In this document: positions 1 to 6,887 of the stretch, in pieces | How the letters are laid out: each line of letters starts with the position of its first letter | How positions within the stretch are numbered: position 1 is the first letter of the stretch | NCBI RefSeq assembly: GCF_018332695.1 | Contig: NZ_BOQN01000085.1 | Span: 37,809-101,808 of the forward strand | From: Paractinoplanes toevensis | Lineage (GTDB): Bacteria; Actinomycetota; Actinomycetes; Mycobacteriales; Micromonosporaceae | Reading direction: 5' to 3' | DNA: 64,000 bases | The notes under the pieces: model-generated | The model's database searches: none | Seen by the model: the letters and a program-made list of their open reading frames with translations, nothing else | Told to the model about the DNA's origin: nothing | Position numbers and translations under genes: made by a program

Positions 1-285
1 TTCCACCCGAGCGTGCCGGCTCCCCTGTTGCCCTATCTGCCCATCGCCGTGGTCGCGGCGCTCGACGCGGTGTTCGGCGGGGTGCGCGCCAAACTCGACG
101 GGATCTTCGACGACAAACAGTTCGTCGTCTCGTTCATCTCGAACGTGCTGGTCGCCGCCCTGATCGTCTATCTCGGCGATCAACTCGGCGTGGGCGGCCA
201 GCTCTCCACCGGCGTCGTCGTGGTCCTTGGCGTGCGCATCTTCGGCAACGTCGCCGCCATCCGCCGCCACCTCTTCCGGGCCTGA
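1..285 (+). CDS. sbp: Small basic protein Sbp (DUF1290), 5' end cut off
   Basis: Small integral membrane protein found beside DUF881 genes in actinobacteria; its biochemical role is not established. The frame is open from base 1. The residues before the first GTG (base 13) still look like the family (a proline-rich loop leading into a hydrophobic PYLPIAVVAALDAVFGG stretch), so the gene begins upstream of the window and the GTG is probably internal. Two hydrophobic segments are visible, one around PYLPIAVVAALDAVF and one around SFISNVLVAALIVYL. The C-terminus (RRHLFRA) matches the family end. It ends 2 bp before the DUF881 gene, so the two are likely cotranscribed. Confident on family, not on function. 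Confidence 0.85.
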   Translation, partial: FHPSVPAPLLPYLPIAVVAALDAVFGGVRAKLDGIFDDKQFVVSFISNVLVAALIVYLGDQLGVGGQLSTGVVVVLGVRIFGNVAAIRRHLFRA

Positions 286-287
286 TC

Positions 288-1526
288 ATGACCGAAGATC
301 AAAACCAGGCCCGCGACCTGCCCACCGCCGGGCGGCGGCCTCCGCACGCCGAAAATCCCGATCCGGGTACGGGCGACGCCGCCCCCGAAAGCAACAGCCC
401 CTCCGCAGAGGCGAACCGGGTGCAAAGCACCCCGTCCCGTGATGAGGCGACGGTCCCGACGACGAGACCGCCGTTCACGGCCCCCGACGACGAGGTGACC
501 GCCCCGCTGGCCCGGCCACCCGCGCCGGCCCCGGCCGACGACCGGCCACCCGCGCCGGCCCCGGCCGACGACCGGCCATCCGCGCCGGCCCCGGCCGACG
601 ACCGGCCGGCCGGCGGCGAGCCCGCGACCTCGCCGGAATCCGGGCGTGATCTCGACGGGCCGACCCGGCGGATCCCGATGTCACTCGAACCGGTGACGGT
701 GGAGACGGAAGCGCCCGCGCCGAGTGCCACGGGGCCGGGTGCGGAGCCCGTACCGGAAGCGGTTGATCCGGCCGTACCGGAGGAGGAAGCGCAGGCGGAG
801 GCCGCGCCGGAAGCACCGGCGGCCGCGAAAGCGGCAGCGCCGCGCCGGCTCACCTCGGCCGGCACGCTGATCCTGGTGCTGCTGGCGCTGTTCGGCTTCA
901 CGCTCGTCGTGCAGTTGCGCAGCAACGACGGTGACCAGGGGCTGGCCACCATGCGCCAGGAGGACCTGGTGCGGATCCTGTCCGACCTCGACGCCAGCGA
1001 CAGCCGGTTGCAGAGCCAGATCAGTGCCCTGGAGACCAGCCAGCGGCAACTGAGCTCGGGCGTGGCCGGCCGGCAGGCGGCACTCGCCGAGGCCGAGAAG
1101 CGCGCCGACGAGCTGGGCCTGCTGGCCGGCACCCTGCCCGGGCGCGGGCCGGGCCTGGTGATCACCATGGACAAGGTGAAGGCATCGGCGATCCTCAACG
1201 CGGTGCAGGAGCTGCGCGGGGCCGGCGGCGAGGTGCTGCAACTGGGCGGATCCAACGGTCAGAGCGTCCGGATCGTCGCGTCCAGCTACTTCGTCGACGC
1301 GGAGGGTGGCGGGATCATCGCGGACAACGCGCGGCTCAGCGCCCCCTACACCCTGTCGGTGATCGGATCGCCCCAGACTATGCAGACCGCGCTGCAGATC
1401 CCGGGCGGGGTGGTCGCGTCGGTGAACAGCAACGGCGGTAGCGTGACGATGGAACAGCAAGCCGAGGTCGAGGTGACCGCGGTGCGCCAGGCCAAGACTT
1501 TGCAGTACGCGCGGCCCGCCTCATGA
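288..1526 (+). CDS. DUF881 family membrane protein with long proline/alanine-rich N-terminus
   Basis: DUF881 proteins are single-pass membrane proteins encoded next to sbp and near gcvH in actinobacteria; their role, probably linked to the cell envelope or division, is unproven. The first ~185 residues are low-complexity, rich in Pro, Ala and acidic residues, and probably cytoplasmic. One transmembrane segment lies at about residues 190-210 (LVLLALFGFTLVV). A short coiled-coil-prone stretch follows, then the DUF881 domain to the end. At 412 aa it is longer than usual because of the N-terminal extension, which holds three 30-bp tandem repeats. The ATG start lies 2 bp after the sbp stop. Confidence 0.85.
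   Translation: MTEDQNQARDLPTAGRRPPHAENPDPGTGDAAPESNSPSAEANRVQSTPSRDEATVPTTRPPFTAPDDEVTAPLARPPAPAPADDRPPAPAPADDRPSAPAPADDRPAGGEPATSPESGRDLDGPTRRIPMSLEPVTVETEAPAPSATGPGAEPVPEAVDPAVPEEEAQAEAAPEAPAAAKAAAPRRLTSAGTLILVLLALFGFTLVVQLRSNDGDQGLATMRQEDLVRILSDLDASDSRLQSQISALETSQRQLSSGVAGRQAALAEAEKRADELGLLAGTLPGRGPGLVITMDKVKASAILNAVQELRGAGGEVLQLGGSNGQSVRIVASSYFVDAEGGGIIADNARLSAPYTLSVIGSPQTMQTALQIPGGVVASVNSNGGSVTMEQQAEVEVTAVRQAKTLQYARPAS
511..600 (+). repeat. Three 30-bp tandem repeats inside the DUF881 gene
   Basis: Three copies with a 30-bp period (511-540, 541-570, 571-600) differ at only one or two positions. They encode a 10-residue unit of the type RPPAPAPADD in the disordered N-terminal region. Since 30 is a multiple of 3, copy number can change without breaking the frame. 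Confidence 0.9.
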
Positions 1527-1562
1527 GGGCCGGCCGGTTCGGTGAGACTACGGGAGAGATGC

Positions 1563-1943
1563 GTGATTCCTGAGGACCTGCGGTACACGGCGGAACACGA
1601 GTGGGTGTCCGGTGACGGCAGCGGGCCCGTGCGGGTGGGCATCACCCACTACGCGCAGGACGCGCTCGGTGACATCGTCTTCGTGCAGTTGCCCGAGGAG
1701 GGCACGGCGGTCGCGGCCGGCGATTCGCTCGGCGAGATCGAGTCGACCAAGAGCGTCTCCGAGATCTACGCGCCGATCGCCGGCACCGTCGTGTCGAAGA
1801 ACGCCTCGCTGGCCGACGAGCCCGAGCTGATCAACGCGGAGCCGTACGCCGCGGGCTGGCTCGTCGAGATCGCACCGGACGATCCGGCGTCGATCGGGCA
1901 GTTGCTGGACGCGGCCGCTTATCAATCTTTGACGGACAGCTAG
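1563..1943 (+). CDS. gcvH: Glycine cleavage system H protein
   Basis: Lipoyl carrier of the glycine cleavage complex: it shuttles the aminomethyl group from P protein (GcvP) to T protein (GcvT) and is reoxidised by lipoamide dehydrogenase. The lipoylation motif ESTKSVSE is intact, with Lys63 as the expected attachment site. I chose the GTG at 1563 because GGGAGAG sits about 5 nt upstream and VIPEDLRYTAEHEWV is a typical N-terminus; an in-frame GTG at 1542 is less likely. The length, 126 aa, is normal. No gcvP or gcvT is nearby. Downstream lies garA, whose product controls 2-oxoglutarate and glutamate metabolism, a neighbourhood conserved in actinobacteria. Confidence 0.95.
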   Translation: MIPEDLRYTAEHEWVSGDGSGPVRVGITHYAQDALGDIVFVQLPEEGTAVAAGDSLGEIESTKSVSEIYAPIAGTVVSKNASLADEPELINAEPYAAGWLVEIAPDDPASIGQLLDAAAYQSLTDS

Positions 1944-2112
1944 CCGCGCGTCCGGTTGCCCGCTGATATTGGCGCTGACTAGGCTCGCATTTGCATTTCT
2001 GGAAAGCCATGAAATTGAAGACCGATAGTCGTGCGTCCGGGCCTGACGGCTGCGGCGGGGGATCTTTGCCCGTGCCGCCTGGCGACGACCAACTGATCCG
2101 TGAGGTGGTCCG

Positions 2113-2559
2113 ATGACGCGCCCAGACGACGAGTTTCCCCCACTCGACGTCACGTCCACGCTGAACCTCGGTGCGCTCGATGAGGTGCTGGAGGGTCCCG
2201 ACACCGACGTGGTGCCGAGCCGGATGTCCGGTTCGCTCCCGCCGGGGATGGCGCTGCTGGTCGTGCGCCGGGGCCCCAACGCGGGCGCCCGGTTCCTGCT
2301 GGACCACGACGTGACCACCAGCGGCCGGCACCCCGACAGCGACATCTTCCTGGACGACGTGACGGTTTCCCGCAGGCACGCCGAATTCCACCGCGACGGC
2401 GGCACCTTCACGGTGCGCGACGTCGGCTCGCTCAACGGCACTTATGTGAACCGTGAGCGGGTCGAGGCGGCGACCCTGAGCAATGGGGACGAGGTGCAGA
2501 TCGGCAAGTTCCGCCTGGTGTTCATCGCCGGCCCGCGGCCGGAGGGCGAGGGTAGCTGA
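2113..2559 (+). CDS. garA: FHA-domain metabolic regulator GarA/OdhI
   Basis: Small forkhead-associated protein. In mycobacteria and corynebacteria its unphosphorylated form binds and inhibits 2-oxoglutarate dehydrogenase and NAD-glutamate dehydrogenase, and phosphorylation by PknB/PknG switches this off. The N-terminal tail has the threonine-rich motif VTSTLNLG (Thr14 and Thr16) where GarA homologues carry the kinase sites. The FHA domain spans about residues 50-140, with GRHPDSDIFLDD, SRRHAEF and GSLNGTYVN all intact. The length of 148 aa fits. A 169-bp gap separates it from gcvH, so it probably has its own promoter; ftsR follows after 2 bp. Confidence 0.93.
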   Translation: MTRPDDEFPPLDVTSTLNLGALDEVLEGPDTDVVPSRMSGSLPPGMALLVVRRGPNAGARFLLDHDVTTSGRHPDSDIFLDDVTVSRRHAEFHRDGGTFTVRDVGSLNGTYVNRERVEAATLSNGDEVQIGKFRLVFIAGPRPEGEGS

Positions 2560-2561
2560 TC

Positions 2562-3299
2562 GTGAACGCGTCGGGGGCGGCCGCACGCGACCCAGGGCCA
2601 CGCTCTGCGGGTCAGCGCGAGGCTGCGCTGATGAGCATCGGGGAGGTGCTGGCCCATCTGCGCACCGAGTTCCCGGACACGACGATCTCGAAATTGCGGT
2701 TCCTGGAGGCGGAAGGGCTGGTCGATCCCGAGCGCACCGCCTCCGGCTACCGCAAGTACTCGTGGAACGACGTGGCGCGGCTGCGCTTCGTGCTGACCGC
2801 GCAGCGGGACCAGTACCTCCCGCTGCGGGTGATCCGCGAGCAGCTCGACCGGATGGACGAGGAGCCGAGCGCCCCGGCGCGACCGGCGCTGGTCGCGGTG
2901 GGCAGCGAGAAAGCGGCCGATCCGTCCGACGCCCGGGTCCCCCGGGAGGATGTGATCGAACGCACTGGGGTCTCCCCGGCGCTGCTCGACGAACTCGAGC
3001 AGATCGGTCTCGTGACGGCGAAACCGCCGGGATGGTACGACGGTGACGCCGTGCTGATCGTCGAGGCCGTCGTCGGGCTGACCCACTACGGTCTGGAGGC
3101 GCGCCACCTGCGGGCGTTCCGGGCCGCGGCCGACCGCGAGGTTGGCCTGTTCACACAGCTTCTGGCGCCGCTGGTGCGGCAGAGCGACCCGGCCGCGAAG
3201 GCCCGGGCCGGCGAGACCGCACGCGACCTGCAGGCGTTGTCGCAGAAGCTGCACGCGGCGCTGGTGCGCGCCGGACTACGCGGGGAACTCGGCCGCTGA
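2562..3299 (+). CDS. ftsR: MerR-like regulator FtsR
   Basis: Winged-helix DNA-binding regulator. Its homologues (Rv1828 of M. tuberculosis, FtsR of C. glutamicum) bind the ftsZ promoter region and affect cell division. The MerR-type domain begins at about residue 24 (MSIGEVLAHLRTEFPDTTISKLRFLE in outline) and includes the ERTASGYRKYSWNDVARL wing. The C-terminal half is the family-specific helical effector region. I took the GTG at 2562, 2 bp after the garA stop; an internal ATG at 2631 lies just before the DNA-binding domain and is the alternative. Length is close to Rv1828 (about 247 aa). Confidence 0.9.
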   Translation: MNASGAAARDPGPRSAGQREAALMSIGEVLAHLRTEFPDTTISKLRFLEAEGLVDPERTASGYRKYSWNDVARLRFVLTAQRDQYLPLRVIREQLDRMDEEPSAPARPALVAVGSEKAADPSDARVPREDVIERTGVSPALLDELEQIGLVTAKPPGWYDGDAVLIVEAVVGLTHYGLEARHLRAFRAAADREVGLFTQLLAPLVRQSDPAAKARAGETARDLQALSQKLHAALVRAGLRGELGR

Positions 3300-3397
3300 G
3301 CCGTTCCGGCGGGCGCCTGGAAGGCGTGTACCGTGCAGGATATGGGGGGCCGTGCGATGGCGGCGACGGGTAAAACAACGACACACGGAGGCGGGCG

Positions 3398-3862
3398 GTG
3401 CGCGAGCTGAGCGTGGTCGGGGTTCGGGTGGAGCTGCCGAGCAACCAGCCGATCGTCCTGCTGCGGGAGGTCGACGGTGATCGGTATCTTCCGATCTGGA
3501 TCGGCGCCGTGGAGGCGACGGCCATCGCGTACGAGCAGCAGGGCGTGAAACCGGCCCGGCCACTCACCCACGATCTCCTCCGGGACATCCTCGCGGCCCT
3601 GCAGGCACCCCTGCGGGCCGTGGAGATCACCGAGCTGAAGGACAACGTCTTCTACGCCGATCTGCTGATCGGGGAGGACCTGCGGGTGTCCGCCCGGCCG
3701 AGCGACTCGATCGCCCTGGCGCTGCGCGTCGGCGCGCCGATCCGCTGCGCCGACCAGGTGCTGACCGAGGCCGGTATCGTCATCCCCGACGAGCAGGAGG
3801 ACGAGGTCGAGAAGTTCCGCGAGTTCCTCGACCAGGTCCGCCCCGAAGACTTCGCCGGCTGA
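3398..3862 (+). CDS. DUF151 bifunctional nuclease family protein
   Basis: Member of the DUF151 (bifunctional nuclease) family. Plant and some bacterial members were reported to have RNase and DNase activity; the actinobacterial protein beside ftsR (Rv1829-like) is not well characterised. The single domain covers nearly all 154 residues, with the family signatures LREVDGDRYLPIWIG near the N-terminus and RPSDSIALALR in the C-terminal half. The tail is acidic. The GTG start is supported by GGAGGCGGG about 6 nt upstream. It sits between two MerR-family genes in the conserved order ftsR-DUF151-merR. Confidence 0.88.
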   Translation: MRELSVVGVRVELPSNQPIVLLREVDGDRYLPIWIGAVEATAIAYEQQGVKPARPLTHDLLRDILAALQAPLRAVEITELKDNVFYADLLIGEDLRVSARPSDSIALALRVGAPIRCADQVLTEAGIVIPDEQEDEVEKFREFLDQVRPEDFAG

Positions 3863-3877
3863 TCACTTCCTCCGTAC

Positions 3878-3892
3878 GCGGCGTGTCGCCGC
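3878..3892 (+). terminator. Short GC-rich hairpin after the DUF151 gene
   Basis: GCGGCG-TGT-CGCCGC forms a perfect 6-bp stem 16 nt after the stop codon. No T-run follows, as is common in actinobacterial terminators. It is a candidate only. Confidence 0.35.
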
Positions 3893-3976
3893 ATTACCTG
3901 ACTGTTTCGGCGACCGCTGAGATATACGCTCGTGAAGTCCAGGTGAAGCGGCACCGCGCAGCGGGGAGGTAGTCGC

Positions 3977-4534
3977 GTGCACGAGCAGCCGGAAGAGGGC
4001 CCACTCGTCGGCGAGGACGGAACGGTTGGCTATCGAGGCGTGACGGCCTGCCAGGCGGTGGGCATCAGCTACCGCCAGCTCGACTACTGGGCACGCACCA
4101 CGCTGGTCGTCCCGAGCGTGCGGGACGCGTCCGGCTCCGGCACCCAGCGCCTCTACTCGTTCCGCGACCTGGTCGTTCTCAAGGTCGTCAAGCGCCTGCT
4201 CGACGCCGGCGTCTCCCTGCAGAACATCCGCCGCGCCATCGAGACCCTGCGCTCGCGCGGCGTCGAAGACCTCGCCGGCATCACGCTCATCTCCGACGGC
4301 ACCACGGTCTACGAGTGCCGTTCGCCGGAGGAGGTCGTCGATCTGCTGCAGGGCGGTCAGGGCGTGTTCGGCATCGCCATCGGCGGCGCCTTCAAGGAGA
4401 TCCAGGGTTCCCTGTCGCACCTGCCGGCCGAGCCGGCCGCCGGCCCCACCCCGGTGGGCACCGGTGCGTCGGCCCAGGAGCCGGCGGCGGGCGACGAGCT
4501 CGCGGCCCGCCGGGCCCGCCGCCGCGCCGGTTAG
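3977..4534 (+). CDS. MerR-family regulator (Rv1830 type)
   Basis: Transcription factor of the MerR superfamily, the third regulator-type gene of the conserved block (Rv1828-Rv1829-Rv1830 order in mycobacteria). The DNA-binding region spans about residues 16-90: YRGVTACQAVGISYRQLDYW is the first helix-turn-helix and GSGTQRLYSFRDL the wing. The C-terminal part (DLLQGGQGVFGIAIGGAF) is family-specific, followed by an Ala/Arg-rich tail. The GTG start has a good GGGGAGG site 7 nt upstream. Its last bases overlap the stop of the convergent methyltransferase. The effector is unknown. Confidence 0.88.
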   Translation: MHEQPEEGPLVGEDGTVGYRGVTACQAVGISYRQLDYWARTTLVVPSVRDASGSGTQRLYSFRDLVVLKVVKRLLDAGVSLQNIRRAIETLRSRGVEDLAGITLISDGTTVYECRSPEEVVDLLQGGQGVFGIAIGGAFKEIQGSLSHLPAEPAAGPTPVGTGASAQEPAAGDELAARRARRRAG

Positions 4535-5160
4535 GCGGTTGTCGGCGCTTTCCGTCGCAGTTTGACGGTGCTGTCGGTGCGTTCGATCATGTCGCCGTCC
4601 GGGCCTTTCTGCTGCCGCGGGTGAATCACCGCGGTCAGCACCTCCCACCCGTCACCCAGGTCGAGCGCCGTGATCAGCTCGTCGGGCGTGGGAAAGTGGA
4701 TCTCCTGGTGGCCCTCCCCGCCGTCATGCCGGAACGGCCCGTGATCCATGTGCCCTTCGATCAGCAGCACCCCGCCCGGGCTCACCGCCGCCGCGGCCCG
4801 GCGCAGGATCTTCTCCCGGTCGAACTCCGCCCAGAAGTGCAGGAACTGCGCCGACACCAGGTCGAACTCGCCGTCCGGGAACGTCTCCGCCAGGTTGTGC
4901 CGCCGAAAATCAACCGTCACACCCGCCGCGGCGGCGTGCTCGGCGGCCCGCCGCAGCGCCACGCCCGAGATGTCGACCGCGGTGACCCGCCAGCCGTTGC
5001 CGGCCAGCCAGACCGCGTCGGCGCCCTCACCGCAGCCCAGATCGAGCGCCCGCCCCGGCGGCAGATCGCCGATCTCGGACACCAGCTGCACGTTCGGGTT
5101 GCCGCTCCAGATCCGGTTTTCCTCGCGGTAGCGGGCGTCCCAAGCTTCCTCGTCACTCAT
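4531..5160 (-). CDS. Class I SAM-dependent methyltransferase
   Basis: Soluble methyltransferase of about 209 aa; substrate unknown. The SAM-binding motif I is ALDLGCGEGADAVWLA, followed by the acidic end of beta-2 (VTAVDIS) and a motif II/III region (FDLVSAQFLHF). The N-terminal WDARYREENRIWSG is typical of the UbiE/tellurite-resistance-like (TehB) group, so thiopurine or tellurite methyltransferase is often the automatic label; nothing here proves a substrate. It converges on the MerR gene, sharing 4 bp at the ends. Confidence 0.8.
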   Translation of the reverse strand: MSDEEAWDARYREENRIWSGNPNVQLVSEIGDLPPGRALDLGCGEGADAVWLAGNGWRVTAVDISGVALRRAAEHAAAAGVTVDFRRHNLAETFPDGEFDLVSAQFLHFWAEFDREKILRRAAAAVSPGGVLLIEGHMDHGPFRHDGGEGHQEIHFPTPDELITALDLGDGWEVLTAVIHPRQQKGPDGDMIERTDSTVKLRRKAPTTA

Positions 5161-5257
5161 GCCTCCAGGATGCGGGGCGTTTCCACGGGCGCCGAGTTTC
5201 CTTGCCAGAACGGCAAACCGCCGCTCCCGTGGATCACGGTCTTGTAGCGTCGGCCCT

Positions 5258-5458
5258 GTGATCCCGCAGAACTACCCGCTCTACATCACGGAGCCCGGCA
5301 ACCAGACCTGGCTGGTGATCGGCTGGATGCCCGACCGCGACTCGGGCCTGCCCCGCCAGCCGGTGGTCCTGCTCTGCGGCGCCGAGACCGAGCAGCCCCG
5401 AGTCCTGGAGCAGACAGTCCCGTTCCGCGTGGTCGGCACGGGCGCCCAGCCCTTCTAG
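5258..5458 (+). CDS. Small hypothetical protein, 66 aa
   Basis: Not recognised. The GTG start at 5258 gives a compact 66-residue protein with the segments NYPLYITEPGNQTWLVIGW and QPVVLLCGAETEQP, no signal peptide and no membrane segment. Alternating hydrophobic and polar residues suggest a small beta-rich fold. An in-frame upstream start at 5159 would overlap the divergent methyltransferase start and add an arginine-rich, unlikely N-terminus, so the short form is preferred. It is followed by a strong 14-bp inverted repeat. Confidence 0.6.
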   Translation: MIPQNYPLYITEPGNQTWLVIGWMPDRDSGLPRQPVVLLCGAETEQPRVLEQTVPFRVVGTGAQPF

Positions 5459-5522
5459 GCACTCCCGCGTCCCGAATCGTCCGCCGCCCTCGGCCCGCCG
5501 TCCGCGGCCCCGCCCGCCCGCC

Positions 5523-5583
5523 GACCCGCGATCTTGTGGAATTCGCGTCGGCTCCGAACGGCAACTCTCCAAGATCGCGGGTC
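5523..5583. repeat. Perfect 14-bp inverted repeat between convergent genes
   Basis: GACCCGCGATCTTG (5523-5536) and its exact reverse complement (5570-5583) flank a 33-nt loop. It lies between the 66-aa gene and the oppositely oriented citrate synthase, so it could end transcription from both sides. The arm resembles short palindromic elements I recall as scattered through Micromonosporaceae intergenic DNA; that is recollection, not a search result. Confidence 0.7.
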
Positions 5584-5597
5584 GCCCCGGCAGATTT

Positions 5598-6842
5598 CTA
5601 GCCTTGCTCTCGGTCGGGCGTGGGCTTGCGGCCCGCGTACTGGCCGGTCGGGCGGAAGCGGCTCGGCTTGTCCGCGTACTCCTCCAAGGCGTGGGCCAGC
5701 CATCCTGCCGTGCGGCCGACCGCGAAGATTGTCTCGCCGGCGTCGGCCGGCATGTTGTGGGTGAGGGTCAGAGTGGCCAGCGCGAAGTCGATGTTCGGGT
5801 GGATGCCGGCCCGGGTGCGCATCGCGTCGATCATGCGCTCGGCCGTGTCACGCACCGGGCCGTCGGCGATCATCCGCAGGAGGGCGGTCGCGCGTGGGTC
5901 GCCGTCAGGGTAGAGCGGGTGGCCGAAACCCGGGACCGGGGTGCCCGAGCGCTGCCGGCCGGTGATCGTGCCGACCGGGTCCTTCGACGCGATCGCATCG
6001 GCCACCATCGCGTGGGCCAGGCCGCTCGCAGCGCCGTGCAGCGGGCCGTCGAGGGCGGCCAGGCCGGCGCTGACCACGGCGTAGGGGTGGGCCCGCGTCG
6101 ACGCGGCCACCCGCGCGGCCAGGGTGGAGGCGGCGATGTCGTGATCGGCCAGCAGGACCAGGGCGGCGTTGAGCAGGTGGTACCCGGTGCTGCCGGGCGT
6201 CTCCGGGGTCAGCCGATGCCACAGGAGTTCGGCGATGCTCGGCTCCGGAGAGTCCGCCCCGGCCCCGGCCCCGGCATCGCGGAGGGTGCGGCAGTCGGTG
6301 GGGTTCGCGGCGAGGGGGAGGGCCGCGACCATCGTCGCCAGCATGGTGCGGCCGGTTGTCATCACGGCCGTGGGGCTGGTGTCGAAGCGGAGTGGATCGG
6401 CCGCGGCGGCCGCCGCGACGACCACCCGGAGCCGGTCGGTGGTGCGGGCCGCCGCGGGCAGCTGCATCGTCACCCGCGCGGCCAGATCGCGCAGCTCCGC
6501 GTTGGGCACGAACTCGGTGCGTTCGAGATCGCCGGCCCAGAGCAGGGCGGCGACCGCTTCGAAGCTCGCCGTGCGGGCCAGCACACAGGCGTCGTGGCCG
6601 CGGTAGTAGAGATTTCCGTCCCGGATGAGCGTGATGCCGGTCTGGATGCCGGGCGTCGTCGGGCGTTTGCGGCTCGCCACGAACGCGTCGACATCCGGTT
6701 TTTCGAAGAGGCTGCCCTTGCCGTCGGCGTTGCGCCGGCTCCTGAGCAGGCCCCGGCTGACGTAGGCATAAACGGACGCGGGCTTGATGCCGAGACGGTC
6801 GGCGACCTGCTCGGTGGTCATCAGGTGGGGCTCGGAGGGCAT
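5598..6842 (-). CDS. Citrate synthase with N-terminal helix-turn-helix domain
   Basis: Condenses oxaloacetate (or a related oxo-acid) with acetyl-CoA or propionyl-CoA. Residues 8-60 form an excisionase/MerR-like DNA-binding domain (MTTEQVADRLGIKPASVYAYV, then LFEKPDVDAF) fused to a citrate synthase domain from about residue 65. The catalytic residues are present: His269 in GPLHGAA, His308 in GFGHPLY and Asp352 in NIDFAL. Length is 414 aa. ATG at 6842 is used; ATG at residue 8 is a plausible alternative. It is divergent from citA across a 43-bp AT-rich dyad region, which the N-terminal domain could bind. Citrate versus 2-methylcitrate synthase cannot be decided from sequence. Confidence 0.88.
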   Translation of the reverse strand: MPSEPHLMTTEQVADRLGIKPASVYAYVSRGLLRSRRNADGKGSLFEKPDVDAFVASRKRPTTPGIQTGITLIRDGNLYYRGHDACVLARTASFEAVAALLWAGDLERTEFVPNAELRDLAARVTMQLPAAARTTDRLRVVVAAAAAADPLRFDTSPTAVMTTGRTMLATMVAALPLAANPTDCRTLRDAGAGAGADSPEPSIAELLWHRLTPETPGSTGYHLLNAALVLLADHDIAASTLAARVAASTRAHPYAVVSAGLAALDGPLHGAASGLAHAMVADAIASKDPVGTITGRQRSGTPVPGFGHPLYPDGDPRATALLRMIADGPVRDTAERMIDAMRTRAGIHPNIDFALATLTLTHNMPADAGETIFAVGRTAGWLAHALEEYADKPSRFRPTGQYAGRKPTPDREQG

Positions 6843-6856
6843 GTGGAGATGCTCTC

Positions 6857-6887
6857 ATATTGATTGAATCAATGTTGACATCAATAT
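6857..6887. promoter_or_regulatory. Nested AT-rich dyads between the two citrate synthases
   Basis: ATTGATT-G-AATCAAT (6859-6873) is a perfect 15-bp palindrome. Overlapping it, ATATTGAT (6857-6864) and ATCAATAT (6880-6887) form an outer 8-bp inverted repeat. In a >70% GC background this is striking. It occupies most of the 43-bp divergent intergenic region and touches the first ATG of citA. It is probably an operator, possibly bound by the DNA-binding domain of the adjacent citrate synthase. Confidence 0.65.
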
